Below, in pieces: positions 1-6,463 of a stretch of DNA of 11,278 bases. The stretch lies in NCBI GenBank assembly GCA_013331015.1, contig DUHF01000074.1, forward strand, positions 1 to 11,278, read 5' to 3'. The position numbers and the translations under genes were made by a program. Within the stretch, counting starts at the first letter, position 1, and each line of letters starts with the position of its first letter. This DNA comes from Methanoregula sp. GTDB lineage: Archaea; Halobacteriota; Methanomicrobia; Methanomicrobiales; Methanospirillaceae. The notes beneath the pieces are model-generated. The model saw nothing but the letters and a program-made list of their open reading frames with translations, was not told where the DNA came from and made no database searches.

Positions 1-267
1 TCCATGCTCCTCTGGCTGGACGATGAGGGTATCTGTGCCTCGACGGGGAGCGCCTGCACCTCGGGGTCGCTTGAACCCTCGCATGTCCTGCTCGCCACCG
101 GGTTGCCGGTCGAGATCTCGCATGGATCGCTCCGTCTGACGCTCGGAGATGTAAACACGGATGCGGATGTTGACTTCGTGCTCGAAATCCTGCCCAGGGT
201 CGTGCAGAAACTGCGGGACATGTCCCCGCTCTACAAGGGAAAAGGAGGAGGCTGCAATGTACAGTGA
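1..267 (+). CDS. nifS: Cysteine desulfurase NifS/IscS, C-terminal part (5' end outside window)
   Basis: Pyridoxal-phosphate enzyme that takes sulfur from cysteine as an enzyme-bound persulfide and passes it to Fe-S scaffolds and sulfur carriers. Only the last 88 residues are in the window; the frame is open from base 1. The run [19 protein letters not shown] is the family's active-site loop, with the persulfide cysteine at codon 55-57 (residue 19 of the visible part). The following region ([15 protein letters not shown]) matches the usual S-x-R-x-S/T-L-G segment near the C-terminus. The stop TGA (265-267) lies inside the next gene, an 11-base overlap with nifU, so the two are almost certainly translationally coupled. 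Family members are about 390 residues, so roughly 300 are missing upstream. NifS versus IscS subtype cannot be settled from this fragment, but the NifU partner fits either. Confidence 0.95.
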   Translation, partial: SMLLWLDDEGICASTGSACTSGSLEPSHVLLATGLPVEISHGSLRLTLGDVNTDADVDFVLEILPRVVQKLRDMSPLYKGKGGGCNVQ

Positions 268-688
268 CAAGGTCATGGACCATTTCAAGAACCCGCGTAG
301 TGTGGGCGAGATCGAGAACGCGGATGGTGTTGGGGAAGTTGGCAACCCGGTCTGCGGGGACATCATGAACATCTACCTGAAGATCGAAAACAACGTCATC
401 ACGGACGCAAAGTTCAAGACCTTTGGCTGCGGGGCTGCGATCGCATCGAGCAGCATGGCAACCGAACTTGTCAGGGGCAGGACGCTTGAGGAGGCGTGGG
501 AGGTCTCGAACAAGGCTGTGGCAGAGGCGCTTGAAGGCCTCCCGCCTATCAAGATGCACTGCTCGGTGCTCGCCGAAGAGGGCATCCACAAGGCGATCAA
601 CGATTACCGGAAAAAGCAGGGGCTCGAACCGTGGGTTGAGAAGAACCCGCACTCCCATGAACACGATGATATGACCTGTGAACAGTAA
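257..688 (+). CDS. nifU: Fe-S cluster assembly scaffold NifU/IscU (single-domain)
   Basis: Scaffold protein of 143 aa on which iron and sulfur from the desulfurase are assembled into [2Fe-2S]/[4Fe-4S] clusters before transfer to apo-proteins. All ligand motifs are present: N-P-V-C33-G-D35, F-G-C58-G-A-A-I-A-S and K-M-H-C102-S-x-L-A-E. The start ATG at 257 is chosen because it begins the conserved [14 protein letters not shown] N-terminus and is preceded by a strong Shine-Dalgarno (GGAGGAGG, 244-251); the frame is open further upstream (to 161) only as overlap with nifS. Length fits the short IscU type; there is no C-terminal ferredoxin or Nfu domain. Oddity: the last 12 residues are His/acid-rich ([12 protein letters not shown]) with an extra Cys141, a tail not needed for the fold. 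Confidence 0.96.
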   Translation: MYSDKVMDHFKNPRSVGEIENADGVGEVGNPVCGDIMNIYLKIENNVITDAKFKTFGCGAAIASSSMATELVRGRTLEEAWEVSNKAVAEALEGLPPIKMHCSVLAEEGIHKAINDYRKKQGLEPWVEKNPHSHEHDDMTCEQ

Positions 689-842
689 TGCCGGTATTGC
701 CGGATCATTAATCCGATGAGGAAATATTTGCCGGTACATGACTGCATAAATAATCCAGCCGGCCAATCAGAAGATACGGTAAATGCCGGGGCGGGTGCTC
801 CCGATAACGGGGGGATGGTCCAGCGGCTCTGCAGGGTGAACA
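689..842 (+). promoter_or_regulatory. Spacer between nifU and moeB-like gene: small hairpin and TATA-like element
   Basis: The 154-base gap is AT-richer than its flanks. Just after nifU there is a small perfect inverted repeat (CGGAT-CATTA-ATCCG, 701-715) that may mark the end of the nifSU transcript. Around 742-752 the sequence GCATAAATAAT resembles an archaeal TATA box; a start about 25 bases downstream would give a leader of roughly 65 bases before the ATG at 843. GGGTGA (834-839) is a weak Shine-Dalgarno for that gene. The motifs are visible in the sequence; their function is inferred. Confidence 0.4.
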
Positions 843-1598
843 ATGTTATCCGAACGTGAACATGAACGGTACAAGCGGCAGATAATGCTCTTTGGTGATG
901 AAGGACAGGAACGGCTCAAAAAAGCGCATATCTTTATTGCCGGGGCCGGCGGTCTTGGCTCGCCCATCTCCATCTATCTGGCGGTAGCCGGTGTGGGGAC
1001 GATCACCTTTGTTGATAGGGACACCGTTGACCAGAGCAACTTAAACCGGCAGATCCTCCACACCGACCGGGACATCGGGAAGAAGAAGACGGTCTCGGCC
1101 CTCGCGAAACTCCGGGAGTATAACCCGGATATCACGGTCAACGCTATCGATACCACTATCACGGCCGACAATATCCATGAGCTGGTTGGGCAGGTGGACG
1201 GGATCGTGGACGCGATGGACAACTACCCGGTCCGCTACCTGCTTAACCGGGTTGCTCTTGAGAAGAAGATCCCGTTCTTCCATGGTGCCATCAGCGGCTT
1301 TTACGGGCAGGCGACCACGATCATTCCGGGCCGGACCCCCTGCCTTGAGTGCCTGTTCAAAAAATCTCCCCCGGATGAAATAACCCCGGTCATTGGTGTT
1401 ACCGCAGGGGTGATTGGCACCGTGCAGGCAACCGAGGTTGTCAAGTATCTTGTCGGGCAGGGCGACCTGCTGGCCGGCCGGCTCTTCATCTGGGACGGTC
1501 TTTTGGCAAAATCCGAGGAGATCGCGATCGTGCAGAACCCGGCATGCCCTGCCTGCGGTTCCCGGGCGTCATCAATCCCCCCCATGGAGAAATCATGA
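843..1598 (+). CDS. moeB: E1-like adenylating enzyme, MoeB/ThiF/HesA family
   Basis: ATP-dependent enzyme of 251 aa that adenylates the C-terminal glycine of a ubiquitin-like sulfur carrier, here most likely the adjacent MoaD-like protein. Visible motifs: the GAGGLGS nucleotide-binding loop (residues 34-40), D58 and the S65-N-L-N-R69-Q segment, K82, the D123-A-M-D126-N motif, and two zinc-ligating CxxC pairs, C167-LE-C170 and C235-PA-C238. Length matches MoeB/ThiF without a fused rhodanese domain. The stop overlaps the next start (ATGA, 1595-1598), showing an operon with moaD and moaE. MoeB is preferred over ThiF because of the MoaD-MoaE context. In archaea one E1 enzyme often serves several carriers (molybdopterin, tRNA thiolation, SAMP-type modification), so a broader role is possible. 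Confidence 0.9.
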   Translation: MLSEREHERYKRQIMLFGDEGQERLKKAHIFIAGAGGLGSPISIYLAVAGVGTITFVDRDTVDQSNLNRQILHTDRDIGKKKTVSALAKLREYNPDITVNAIDTTITADNIHELVGQVDGIVDAMDNYPVRYLLNRVALEKKIPFFHGAISGFYGQATTIIPGRTPCLECLFKKSPPDEITPVIGVTAGVIGTVQATEVVKYLVGQGDLLAGRLFIWDGLLAKSEEIAIVQNPACPACGSRASSIPPMEKS

Positions 1599-1873
1599 GC
1601 GTAAAAGTACGGTTCTTTGCCCGGTTCCGGGAACTGCTGGGGACGGATATCTTTGCCGAACCGGCAAACGACACCCCCATTGCCCTGCTCGTTGCCGGTA
1701 TTGCCCGGAAGAACCCGGATGGGTATGACGCGATCTTTGATGAACACGGCACGTTCCGGGAGTTTGTCATTGTCATGCAGAACGGCAAACGCGTGGAGAC
1801 TGCCGATGCCGCAACGGTCATGGTCGCGGATGGCGACGAGATTGCGATCTTTCCGCCGGTTGCGGGGGGATGA
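1595..1873 (+). CDS. moaD: MoaD-like sulfur carrier (molybdopterin synthase small subunit)
   Basis: Small ubiquitin-fold protein of 92 aa that carries a C-terminal thiocarboxylate and donates sulfur to cyclic pyranopterin monophosphate within the MoaD-MoaE complex. It starts with the typical first strand, MSVKVRFFARFRELLG, contains the D-G-D-E-I-A-I-F-P-P-V turn and ends in exactly Gly-Gly, the residue pair activated by the upstream E1-like enzyme. The ATG at 1595 is preferred over an in-frame ATG at 1544 because it begins the conserved strand, overlaps the preceding stop in the coupling arrangement ATGA, and follows GGAGAA (1586-1591). The middle insertion (about residues 38-58) is somewhat longer than in E. 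coli MoaD (81 aa) but normal for archaeal members. A SAMP-type protein modifier role cannot be excluded. Confidence 0.9.
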   Translation: MSVKVRFFARFRELLGTDIFAEPANDTPIALLVAGIARKNPDGYDAIFDEHGTFREFVIVMQNGKRVETADAATVMVADGDEIAIFPPVAGG

Positions 1874-1880
1874 GGGAAGT

Positions 1881-2309
1881 ATGATGATTCGTATCCAGAC
1901 AGAAGATGTGGATATCGCGGCAATGATCGCGGCAGCAAAGGTGCCCGGGACAGGTGCGGTTGTTGTCTTTGACGGGATCGTGCGGGACGACGATATCACC
2001 GAGATGGAACTCGAAGCGTACGAGGATGTTGCGGTTGCCGAGCTGGAGAAGATCGCAGCAGCGGCAACGGAGCGGTTCGGGCTCCTGCATGTCTCAATTG
2101 TCCACCGGATCGGGAAGCTTGTGATCGGTGAGAACATCGTAGTCATTGTAGTCAGTGCCGGCCACCGGCACGAGGCATATGACGGCTCGCGGTTCATCAT
2201 CGATGAACTCAAGCACACCGTCCCCATCTGGAAGAAGGAGCTCACAAAGGATGGCGGCCGGTGGGTGGACGGAGAGCACGGGCATGGTGCGGGGAAACCG
2301 CAGAAATGA
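1881..2309 (+). CDS. moaE: Molybdopterin synthase catalytic subunit MoaE
   Basis: Large subunit (142 aa) of molybdopterin synthase, which inserts two sulfurs from MoaD thiocarboxylate into cyclic pyranopterin monophosphate to form the dithiolene. Diagnostic features: G-A-V-V-V-F-D-G-I-V-R35 near the N-terminus, ExEAYxxVA (residues 43-51), V-H-R-I-G (74-78), S-A-G-H95-R96-H-E-A, and K111-H-T-V-P-I-W-K118-K-E carrying the two conserved active-site lysines. The frame is open further upstream, but the ATG at 1881 (or the adjacent 1884) follows a Shine-Dalgarno GAGGGA (1872-1877) and lies 7 bases after moaD's stop, so it is the real start. Last gene of the moeB-moaD-moaE operon. In a methanogen the product would serve molybdenum or tungsten formylmethanofuran and formate dehydrogenases (inference from family knowledge). 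Confidence 0.95.
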   Translation: MMIRIQTEDVDIAAMIAAAKVPGTGAVVVFDGIVRDDDITEMELEAYEDVAVAELEKIAAAATERFGLLHVSIVHRIGKLVIGENIVVIVVSAGHRHEAYDGSRFIIDELKHTVPIWKKELTKDGGRWVDGEHGHGAGKPQK

Positions 2310-2592
2310 CAGCACCCCCTTTTGCATTTTTTTTGTGTAACAATGCCTTTGTTGTGATCCAGGGATGGTTTGAGAAAACGCAATGATCTCTTTTTCTCTT
2401 TTAAGAGGACTTGTTGTTGAACGAATGTTGTTAACGGTGTGATGTTCAGCAGACCCGGCCATTCATCCTCCCTGCTATTCTTGCCAAATCCTCATTTAGC
2501 CATACTGTTCCGGCACACGCGTGTACGTTCACCCTGGGACTGGAGAGAATATTTGAGCGATGCCGGGGGAATAGTAGATTACCGGAATACCC
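2310..2592 (+). other. Gene-free spacer: T-rich terminator, short palindrome, TATA-like element
   Basis: No convincing gene in 283 bases. Immediately after moaE a C-run followed by two T-tracts (about 2314-2335) resembles an archaeal U-tract terminator for the molybdopterin operon. A second pyrimidine-rich stretch with a tiny CTCTT-TT-AAGAG repeat lies near 2396-2408. ACACGCGTGT (2515-2524) is a perfect 10-bp palindrome, and GAATATTTGA near 2546-2555 could be a TATA-like element for the DUF3795 gene that begins 40 bases later. The motifs are seen; their functions are inferred. Confidence 0.4.
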
Positions 2593-3147
2593 ATGAACAT
2601 CAGATACCCTGAAATTGCCATCTGTGGCCTCTCCTGCCGGCTCTGTTCTCATTATCACACGGAAGGCACAAGCCGGTGCGGGGGCTGCAAGACCGAATCC
2701 CGGGCCGGTGCCGGCTGCCCGTTCATCACGTGTGCCCCAAAGAAAAAAGGGGTGGAATTCTGCTGGGATTGTGAAGAGCATGAAACCTGCGAAAAATGGG
2801 CAAAACATCGAACCGCCGGGAAAACATCCGATTCATTCAAGTGTTACCAGTCCCTTGAAGCCGATATTGCCTTTGTCCAAAAGAACGGGGCAGAGGAGTT
2901 TGAAAAACTGCAAAAGAAGAGAGAACACCTCCTCAAAGAGATGCTTGAGGAGTTTAATGAAGGACGTTCAAAAAGCTCCTATTGCATCGCCGCAACCGTT
3001 CTTGCAATCGCTGAACTGGAAGATGCGCTGGCAGCCGCAAGGAAGAATTCTGACGGATTGGAAATCAAAGAGAGATCACGAGTCCTTCATGCAATACTCG
3101 ATGAAATTGCCCGGGAGAGGAACTATCACCTGAAATTAAGAAGATAA
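2593..3147 (+). CDS. Cys-rich DUF3795 family protein
   Basis: Protein of 184 aa with the cysteine pattern of DUF3795, a family common in methanogens and anaerobes with no established function. Twelve cysteines, ten of them in the first 66 residues: C11, C15, C18 (ICGLSCRLC), C29-GG-C32, C42, C47, C57-WD-C60 and C66, then C84 and C121. The N-terminal signature CGLxCxxC followed by CxGC is the basis of the assignment; paired CxxC motifs suggest zinc or Fe-S binding. The second half (about 90-184) is charged, helix-rich and probably coiled-coil in part. The ATG at 2593 begins directly at the conserved region; the Shine-Dalgarno is poor (CCGGAA). It stands alone on the plus strand with its own spacer on each side, so the neighbours give no functional clue. 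Confidence 0.8.
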   Translation: MNIRYPEIAICGLSCRLCSHYHTEGTSRCGGCKTESRAGAGCPFITCAPKKKGVEFCWDCEEHETCEKWAKHRTAGKTSDSFKCYQSLEADIAFVQKNGAEEFEKLQKKREHLLKEMLEEFNEGRSKSSYCIAATVLAIAELEDALAAARKNSDGLEIKERSRVLHAILDEIARERNYHLKLRR

Positions 3148-3505
3148 TTGTTGAGCGGGCTCATACGGGACATTTCGTCATTATCTGGCCGGGACGGGCA
3201 TGTTCCCTCTCTTAACTAACTGACGAGGATTGCGAATAGCCACCCTTTTGTCAATACAATATCAGCGGATGAATGTCCGGATTTACAGGATTTCTTGCGA
3301 TCCTCTGATATTGGTATTTTGTCCCGCAGTTCCCAAATGATCCGGAAGTCCTCGCATTCGTGGCCTTCGAACTCCAGCCTCAGGTGCCGGATGCGGTCAT
3401 GAGACGGGCTTCTTTCCATCAATCCATCTCCTGAGGTAAATCGTCAAAGGATGTTGACGATCCTGTTCACCCTTTTTGTCAGGAACTTCTGTTGTGACCC
3501 GCAGG
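3148..3505. other. Gene-poor gap of about 360 bases
   Basis: Between the DUF3795 gene and the convergent antiporter gene, base composition is less GC-rich than in the flanking genes and I recognise no family in any frame. The only candidate is the short minus-strand ORF listed separately. The stretch could be the decayed remains of a gene or simply the 3' flanks of two convergent genes. Confidence 0.4.
3216..3419 (-). CDS. Small hypothetical ORF downstream of antiporter (doubtful)
   Basis: Open frame of 67 codons from ATG 3417-3419 (a TTG one codon upstream is also possible). The product is mixed, charged at the start (ERSPSHDRIRHLRLEFEGHE) with a hydrophobic C-terminus, and has no signal peptide or motif I recognise. 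In its favour: it lies on the same strand as the antiporter, about 85 bases past its stop, and an AGGAG lies roughly 9-13 bases upstream of the start. Against it: no recognisable family and a length easily reached by chance at this GC content. It could be a relic of a longer gene. Confidence 0.2.
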   Translation of the reverse strand: MERSPSHDRIRHLRLEFEGHECEDFRIIWELRDKIPISEDRKKSCKSGHSSADIVLTKGWLFAILVS

Positions 3506-5512
3506 TTACCGTTGTTCCCGGAAGAGTCCCGCCGCAAGCGCGATATACGATGGTTTCCCGTATACGATGGCAACATCGTCCGCTTCAAGCCGGGTCTCCC
3601 CGCTGATCCCGGTGATGGACTCGTTGCCCCTCTGGACCGCGAGGATCGTGATGTTGTGCCGCTTGCGCAGGTTGAACTCACCAAGCGTTCTTCCCACAAG
3701 CGGCGATCCTTTCTCAACCGTGAATGCCGTGACCGTGATGTCCGGGATATTCTTTACCAGATCCGGCAGGCCGGCCACCGGTTCGCTCCTCTTCCGGAGC
3801 ATCTGGTAGCCGCCGGCCCGGACCTCGCCAATGAAGGTCTCGATCTGGTCCCTGGGGATGAAGTACTTGTGGAGCACGACCGTGAAGATCTCGACCGAGG
3901 TCTCGAACTCCTCGGCGATGACTTCGTCAGCCCCCATGATATAGAGCATCTCCATCTCGCTCACGTACCGCGTCCTGACGATGATTGTGATCCCTGCGTT
4001 CAGCCTCCGGACCTGGGCCGTGATCTTACGGATCGCTACCGGGTCATTGATGGCAATGACGGCGATCCGTGCTGCCTGGATGCCGGCATGGTTCAGGACA
4101 CCGTCGCTCGTTGCATCGCCAAAGATGACCGGTTCTCCCTCAAGCCGTGCCTCGGTGACAAGGTCGGGGTTCAGTTCGATGATAGCCCGGGGGATATTCC
4201 CGTGCCGGGCGGCCCGGGCAAGGTTCTGGCCTGTGACCCCGTACCCGATGATGACGAGGTGATCCTTGCGCTCCGGGTGGTGCTTCCCGTCATCGACACC
4301 GCAGGAGCCCTGCGCAATGACCGCAAGGGCCGGGATCCGGCAGAGGCGCGATGTCAGGGGATGGCCGAAGTCCAGGACAAACGGGGTTGCTGCCATGGTC
4401 ACGAGCGCTATGGCAAGGAACATCTGGTAGGTGTCGACCGGCAGGATGCCTGCCACCATCCCGCTCTGGGCAATGATGAACGAGAACTCCCCCACCTGTG
4501 CCAGCGCAAGACCGCTCAGGGCGGCAGTCCGGAGCGGGTACCCGAGGGCGAGGGGTGCAGCCGTTGCAAGGAGGGTTTTTGCCACAACGACTACCAGGAT
4601 GAGGAAGATGACGAGCCAGATGTTGGCGAGGGCAAAATGGATGTTCAAGAGCATCCCGACCGAGATGAAGAAGAAACTGGTGAAGATGTCCCGGAAGGGC
4701 AGCACGATGCTGACGGCCTGGTGGCTGTATTCCGATCCCGAGATGATGAGGCCGGCAAGGAGTGCCCCGATGGCAAGGGAGACTCCGGTAAACGAGACGA
4801 GCCATGCCACGCCAAAGCAGATCAGGATGACAAAGAGGAGGAACATCTCCTGGTTTTTGGTCTTTGCAATCTCGTAGAGGATGCGGGGGATGAACCATTT
4901 TGCGCTCACGATGAGCGTGACAACGATGGCGATGTCCTGGAAGACCAGCCATACGAGGTCGGTACCCGTAAGGAGCGGCTCGATGGAGAAGAGCGTGGTG
5001 CTTGCAAGGAACGGGATTGCCATGATCATCGGGATGGCGGCAAGGTCCTGGAAGATGAGGATGCCAAGCGCGATGCTGCCATGCGGCGAATCGATCTCGC
5101 CCCGCTCGTGGAGGATCTTCAAAACAATGGCGGTGCTTGAGAGGGAGAGCAAAAATCCCATCAGGATTGCCTCGCCGGCCGGCCAGCCGAAGAGGAGGGC
5201 AAGACCGCAGAAGAAGGCAAACGAGAGGCCGACCTGGAGCGCCCCGCCGACCATGGCGATGAGCCGGATCTTCCAGAGTTCCTTGAAGGAGAACTCGAGG
5301 CCGATGGTGAAGAGCAGGAGGATGATACCGATCTCGGCGAGCGCCGTGACCTGCTCCTCGCTCTGGATGAGGGAGAACCCGTACGGCCCCACGATGATGC
5401 CCGTGAGGATGAAGGCAACGAGCGGCGGGACCTTGATCCGGTTGAAAACGAGGCCGACGATGAGCGCGATCGTAAAGACGATCAGGATGTCGGTGAAGAG
5501 GGCGAATGCCAT
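3506..5512 (-). CDS. CPA2/Kef-type cation:proton antiporter with TrkA-N and TrkA-C domains
   Basis: Membrane protein of 668 aa, expected to exchange K+ or Na+ for protons under control of a cytoplasmic nucleotide-binding domain. Residues 1-385 are strongly hydrophobic, about 12 membrane segments, with the CPA2 landmarks T-I-G-L-E-F (69-74), L-S-S-T-A-I-V-L (124-131) and I-F-Q-D156-L-A-A-I-P, where the acidic residue is the likely ion site. Residues 417-535 are a TrkA-N/RCK Rossmann domain with G423-Y-G-V-T-G428 and an acidic residue after strand two (E446). Residues 590-660 are a TrkA-C domain (S-P-L-V-G-R-T-L-G-E, then G-D-x-x-x-x-Y-G-like ending). The start at 5512 begins a typical N-terminal helix and has GAGG seven bases upstream. 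Ligand and ion cannot be read from sequence; KefB/KefC or YbaL-like are the closest types. Its divergent neighbour is a lipoprotein gene. Confidence 0.92.
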   Translation of the reverse strand: MAFALFTDILIVFTIALIVGLVFNRIKVPPLVAFILTGIIVGPYGFSLIQSEEQVTALAEIGIILLLFTIGLEFSFKELWKIRLIAMVGGALQVGLSFAFFCGLALLFGWPAGEAILMGFLLSLSSTAIVLKILHERGEIDSPHGSIALGILIFQDLAAIPMIMAIPFLASTTLFSIEPLLTGTDLVWLVFQDIAIVVTLIVSAKWFIPRILYEIAKTKNQEMFLLFVILICFGVAWLVSFTGVSLAIGALLAGLIISGSEYSHQAVSIVLPFRDIFTSFFFISVGMLLNIHFALANIWLVIFLILVVVVAKTLLATAAPLALGYPLRTAALSGLALAQVGEFSFIIAQSGMVAGILPVDTYQMFLAIALVTMAATPFVLDFGHPLTSRLCRIPALAVIAQGSCGVDDGKHHPERKDHLVIIGYGVTGQNLARAARHGNIPRAIIELNPDLVTEARLEGEPVIFGDATSDGVLNHAGIQAARIAVIAINDPVAIRKITAQVRRLNAGITIIVRTRYVSEMEMLYIMGADEVIAEEFETSVEIFTVVLHKYFIPRDQIETFIGEVRAGGYQMLRKRSEPVAGLPDLVKNIPDITVTAFTVEKGSPLVGRTLGEFNLRKRHNITILAVQRGNESITGISGETRLEADDVAIVYGKPSYIALAAGLFREQR

Positions 5513-5655
5513 GGGTGAGCCTCTGCTTGTGGATCAACTGGTGCGGTTTTGGATAAAAAGGATTGCAGGGAACGGGGCCGGTACTACGAAACATTCCCCT
5601 CAGGGGAGTTTCGATATCCTTTTTACTTCTGGTATCGCACGTCATTATTACAAAA
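5513..5655. promoter_or_regulatory. Divergent promoter region with facing AT-rich repeats and a 13-bp palindrome
   Basis: The only control region for the divergent antiporter and lipoprotein genes. TAAAAAGGAT (5554-5563) recurs as its exact reverse complement ATCCTTTTTA (5616-5625); both copies resemble TATA/BRE elements facing each other. Between them lies TCCCCT-C-AGGGGA (5595-5607), a perfect palindrome whose one-base centre suits a protein-binding operator better than an RNA hairpin. The lipoprotein ATG lacks a Shine-Dalgarno, so a short-leader or leaderless message starting near 5645-5655 is also possible. Confidence 0.45.
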
Positions 5656-6405
5656 ATGAAAATTCGTATCAACAGGATAGCAAAGTGTCTGGGGATTTGT
5701 ATCCTTCTTGTCATGGTTGTCCTCTCATCGGGCTGCATCAACTCAGTCCAGGCTATGTTGAGCGGGAGCGAGACGGACGGCGGACTCCCGTATGAGGATG
5801 AGTACCCGTCGGGAATGTATCAGGTTCCGGGTCCTGATGCACCCGCTGGAGCCGCTGCTGTAATGACTCCTGCGCCGTCCCCTGCCCAAACCCTCGCAGT
5901 CGATGTGGTGAGCCCGGATCCTTATGTCACAACGGATCCCTACCGGCTTCCCTATCGCGACCATGGTAACTGGTCAACGGTCGATGCCGTGCGCATTAAG
6001 AAGATCCCGCAGTACTCGAAGTCGTTTGTCCTCCGCTCCAATGCAACTGCAGTCCGGGTGAATGCCCCAAAAGCCCCTCTCGTCATCGACCTGACGTTCA
6101 GCCCCCAATGGGACAACCCCGACCAGACGAGTGGCGCGAGCGGCTCATTTGTCTATTCAAAAGCGCTCGTGACCGTGCACCCGGAGAACTCAACCGCAAT
6201 CGTGGAACAGGAGGGGTACGGCAGCGGGTACAGTACAGACAAAGAGAAGAAGATCACCCTTTACCGCGAGGGGATATTCATCATTACGCTCTTTGGGGAC
6301 TTCATCGATGTGAAGATGGATGTAACATCCGGTGAAGGAGCAACAAAACCCCTGACAATCCCGGCATCATTGACTCCTGACATCTATGAGGAAGAGTACT
6401 GGTGA
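5656..6405 (+). CDS. Putative secreted lipoprotein, function unknown
   Basis: Protein of 249 aa, not a family I recognise. Residues 1-26 form a signal peptide: basic start (MKIRINRIAK), hydrophobic core, then LSSG-C27, a lipobox-like site where the cysteine would be lipidated. Residues 45-85 form a Pro/Ala/Thr-rich, low-complexity linker (TPAPSPAQT) like those tethering archaeal surface proteins to the membrane. Residues 100-235 look beta-rich with alternating hydrophobic strands (SFVLRSNATAVRV, PLVIDLTFSP, ITLYREGIFIITLFGDF), probably a single beta-sandwich domain outside the cell. Three NxS/T sites (N105, N119, N168) could be glycosylated. The ATG at 5656 is chosen because it starts the signal peptide; a longer in-frame opening from a TTG at 5563 would bury it. 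No Shine-Dalgarno is visible. It ends convergently with the chelatase gene. Confidence 0.75.
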   Translation: MKIRINRIAKCLGICILLVMVVLSSGCINSVQAMLSGSETDGGLPYEDEYPSGMYQVPGPDAPAGAAAVMTPAPSPAQTLAVDVVSPDPYVTTDPYRLPYRDHGNWSTVDAVRIKKIPQYSKSFVLRSNATAVRVNAPKAPLVIDLTFSPQWDNPDQTSGASGSFVYSKALVTVHPENSTAIVEQEGYGSGYSTDKEKKITLYREGIFIITLFGDFIDVKMDVTSGEGATKPLTIPASLTPDIYEEEYW

Positions 6406-6453
6406 ACCGCTGTCAATGATGCATCGGAGATATCTTCGTATACCCGGTTCACC
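6401..6453. terminator. Inverted repeat between convergent genes (possible bidirectional terminator)
   Basis: GGTGAACCG (6401-6409, containing the lipoprotein stop codon) is the exact reverse complement of CGGTTCACC (6445-6453), a 9-bp stem around a 35-base interior. The interior itself holds a near-palindrome, CGGAGATATCTTCG (6424-6437). The element fills the 58-base gap between two convergent genes and could fold on either transcript. It lacks a long T-run on the plus strand, so termination is inferred from position and symmetry only. Confidence 0.45.
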
Positions 6454-6463
6454 CTGCTTCTCC

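Noticed and set aside
1301..2383. Minus-strand open frame of 360 codons across moeB, moaD and moaE
   Set aside because: Antisense to three genes with clear motifs; the product is Ser/Pro-rich with no recognisable fold.
2515..2524. Perfect 10-bp palindrome ACACGCGTGT before the DUF3795 gene
   Set aside because: Isolated, and short palindromes of this size are expected occasionally by chance. It is noted in the spacer entry but not strong enough for a regulatory claim.
3476..5140. Long plus-strand open frame (554 codons) antisense to the antiporter gene
   Set aside because: Its product is a low-complexity, Asp/Arg/Gly-rich mixture with no motifs, and it mirrors the codon bias of the clearly real antiporter on the other strand. 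It is a shadow of GC-rich coding DNA.
5563..5655. Longer lipoprotein start from TTG at 5563
   Set aside because: It would put 31 residues ahead of a clear signal peptide and lipobox, blocking export; the ATG at 5656 fits far better.
4290..5741. Minus-strand open frame of 483 codons overlapping the antiporter
   Set aside because: Product is Arg/His/Pro-rich without domain signatures and lies in another frame of the same strand as the recognised antiporter.
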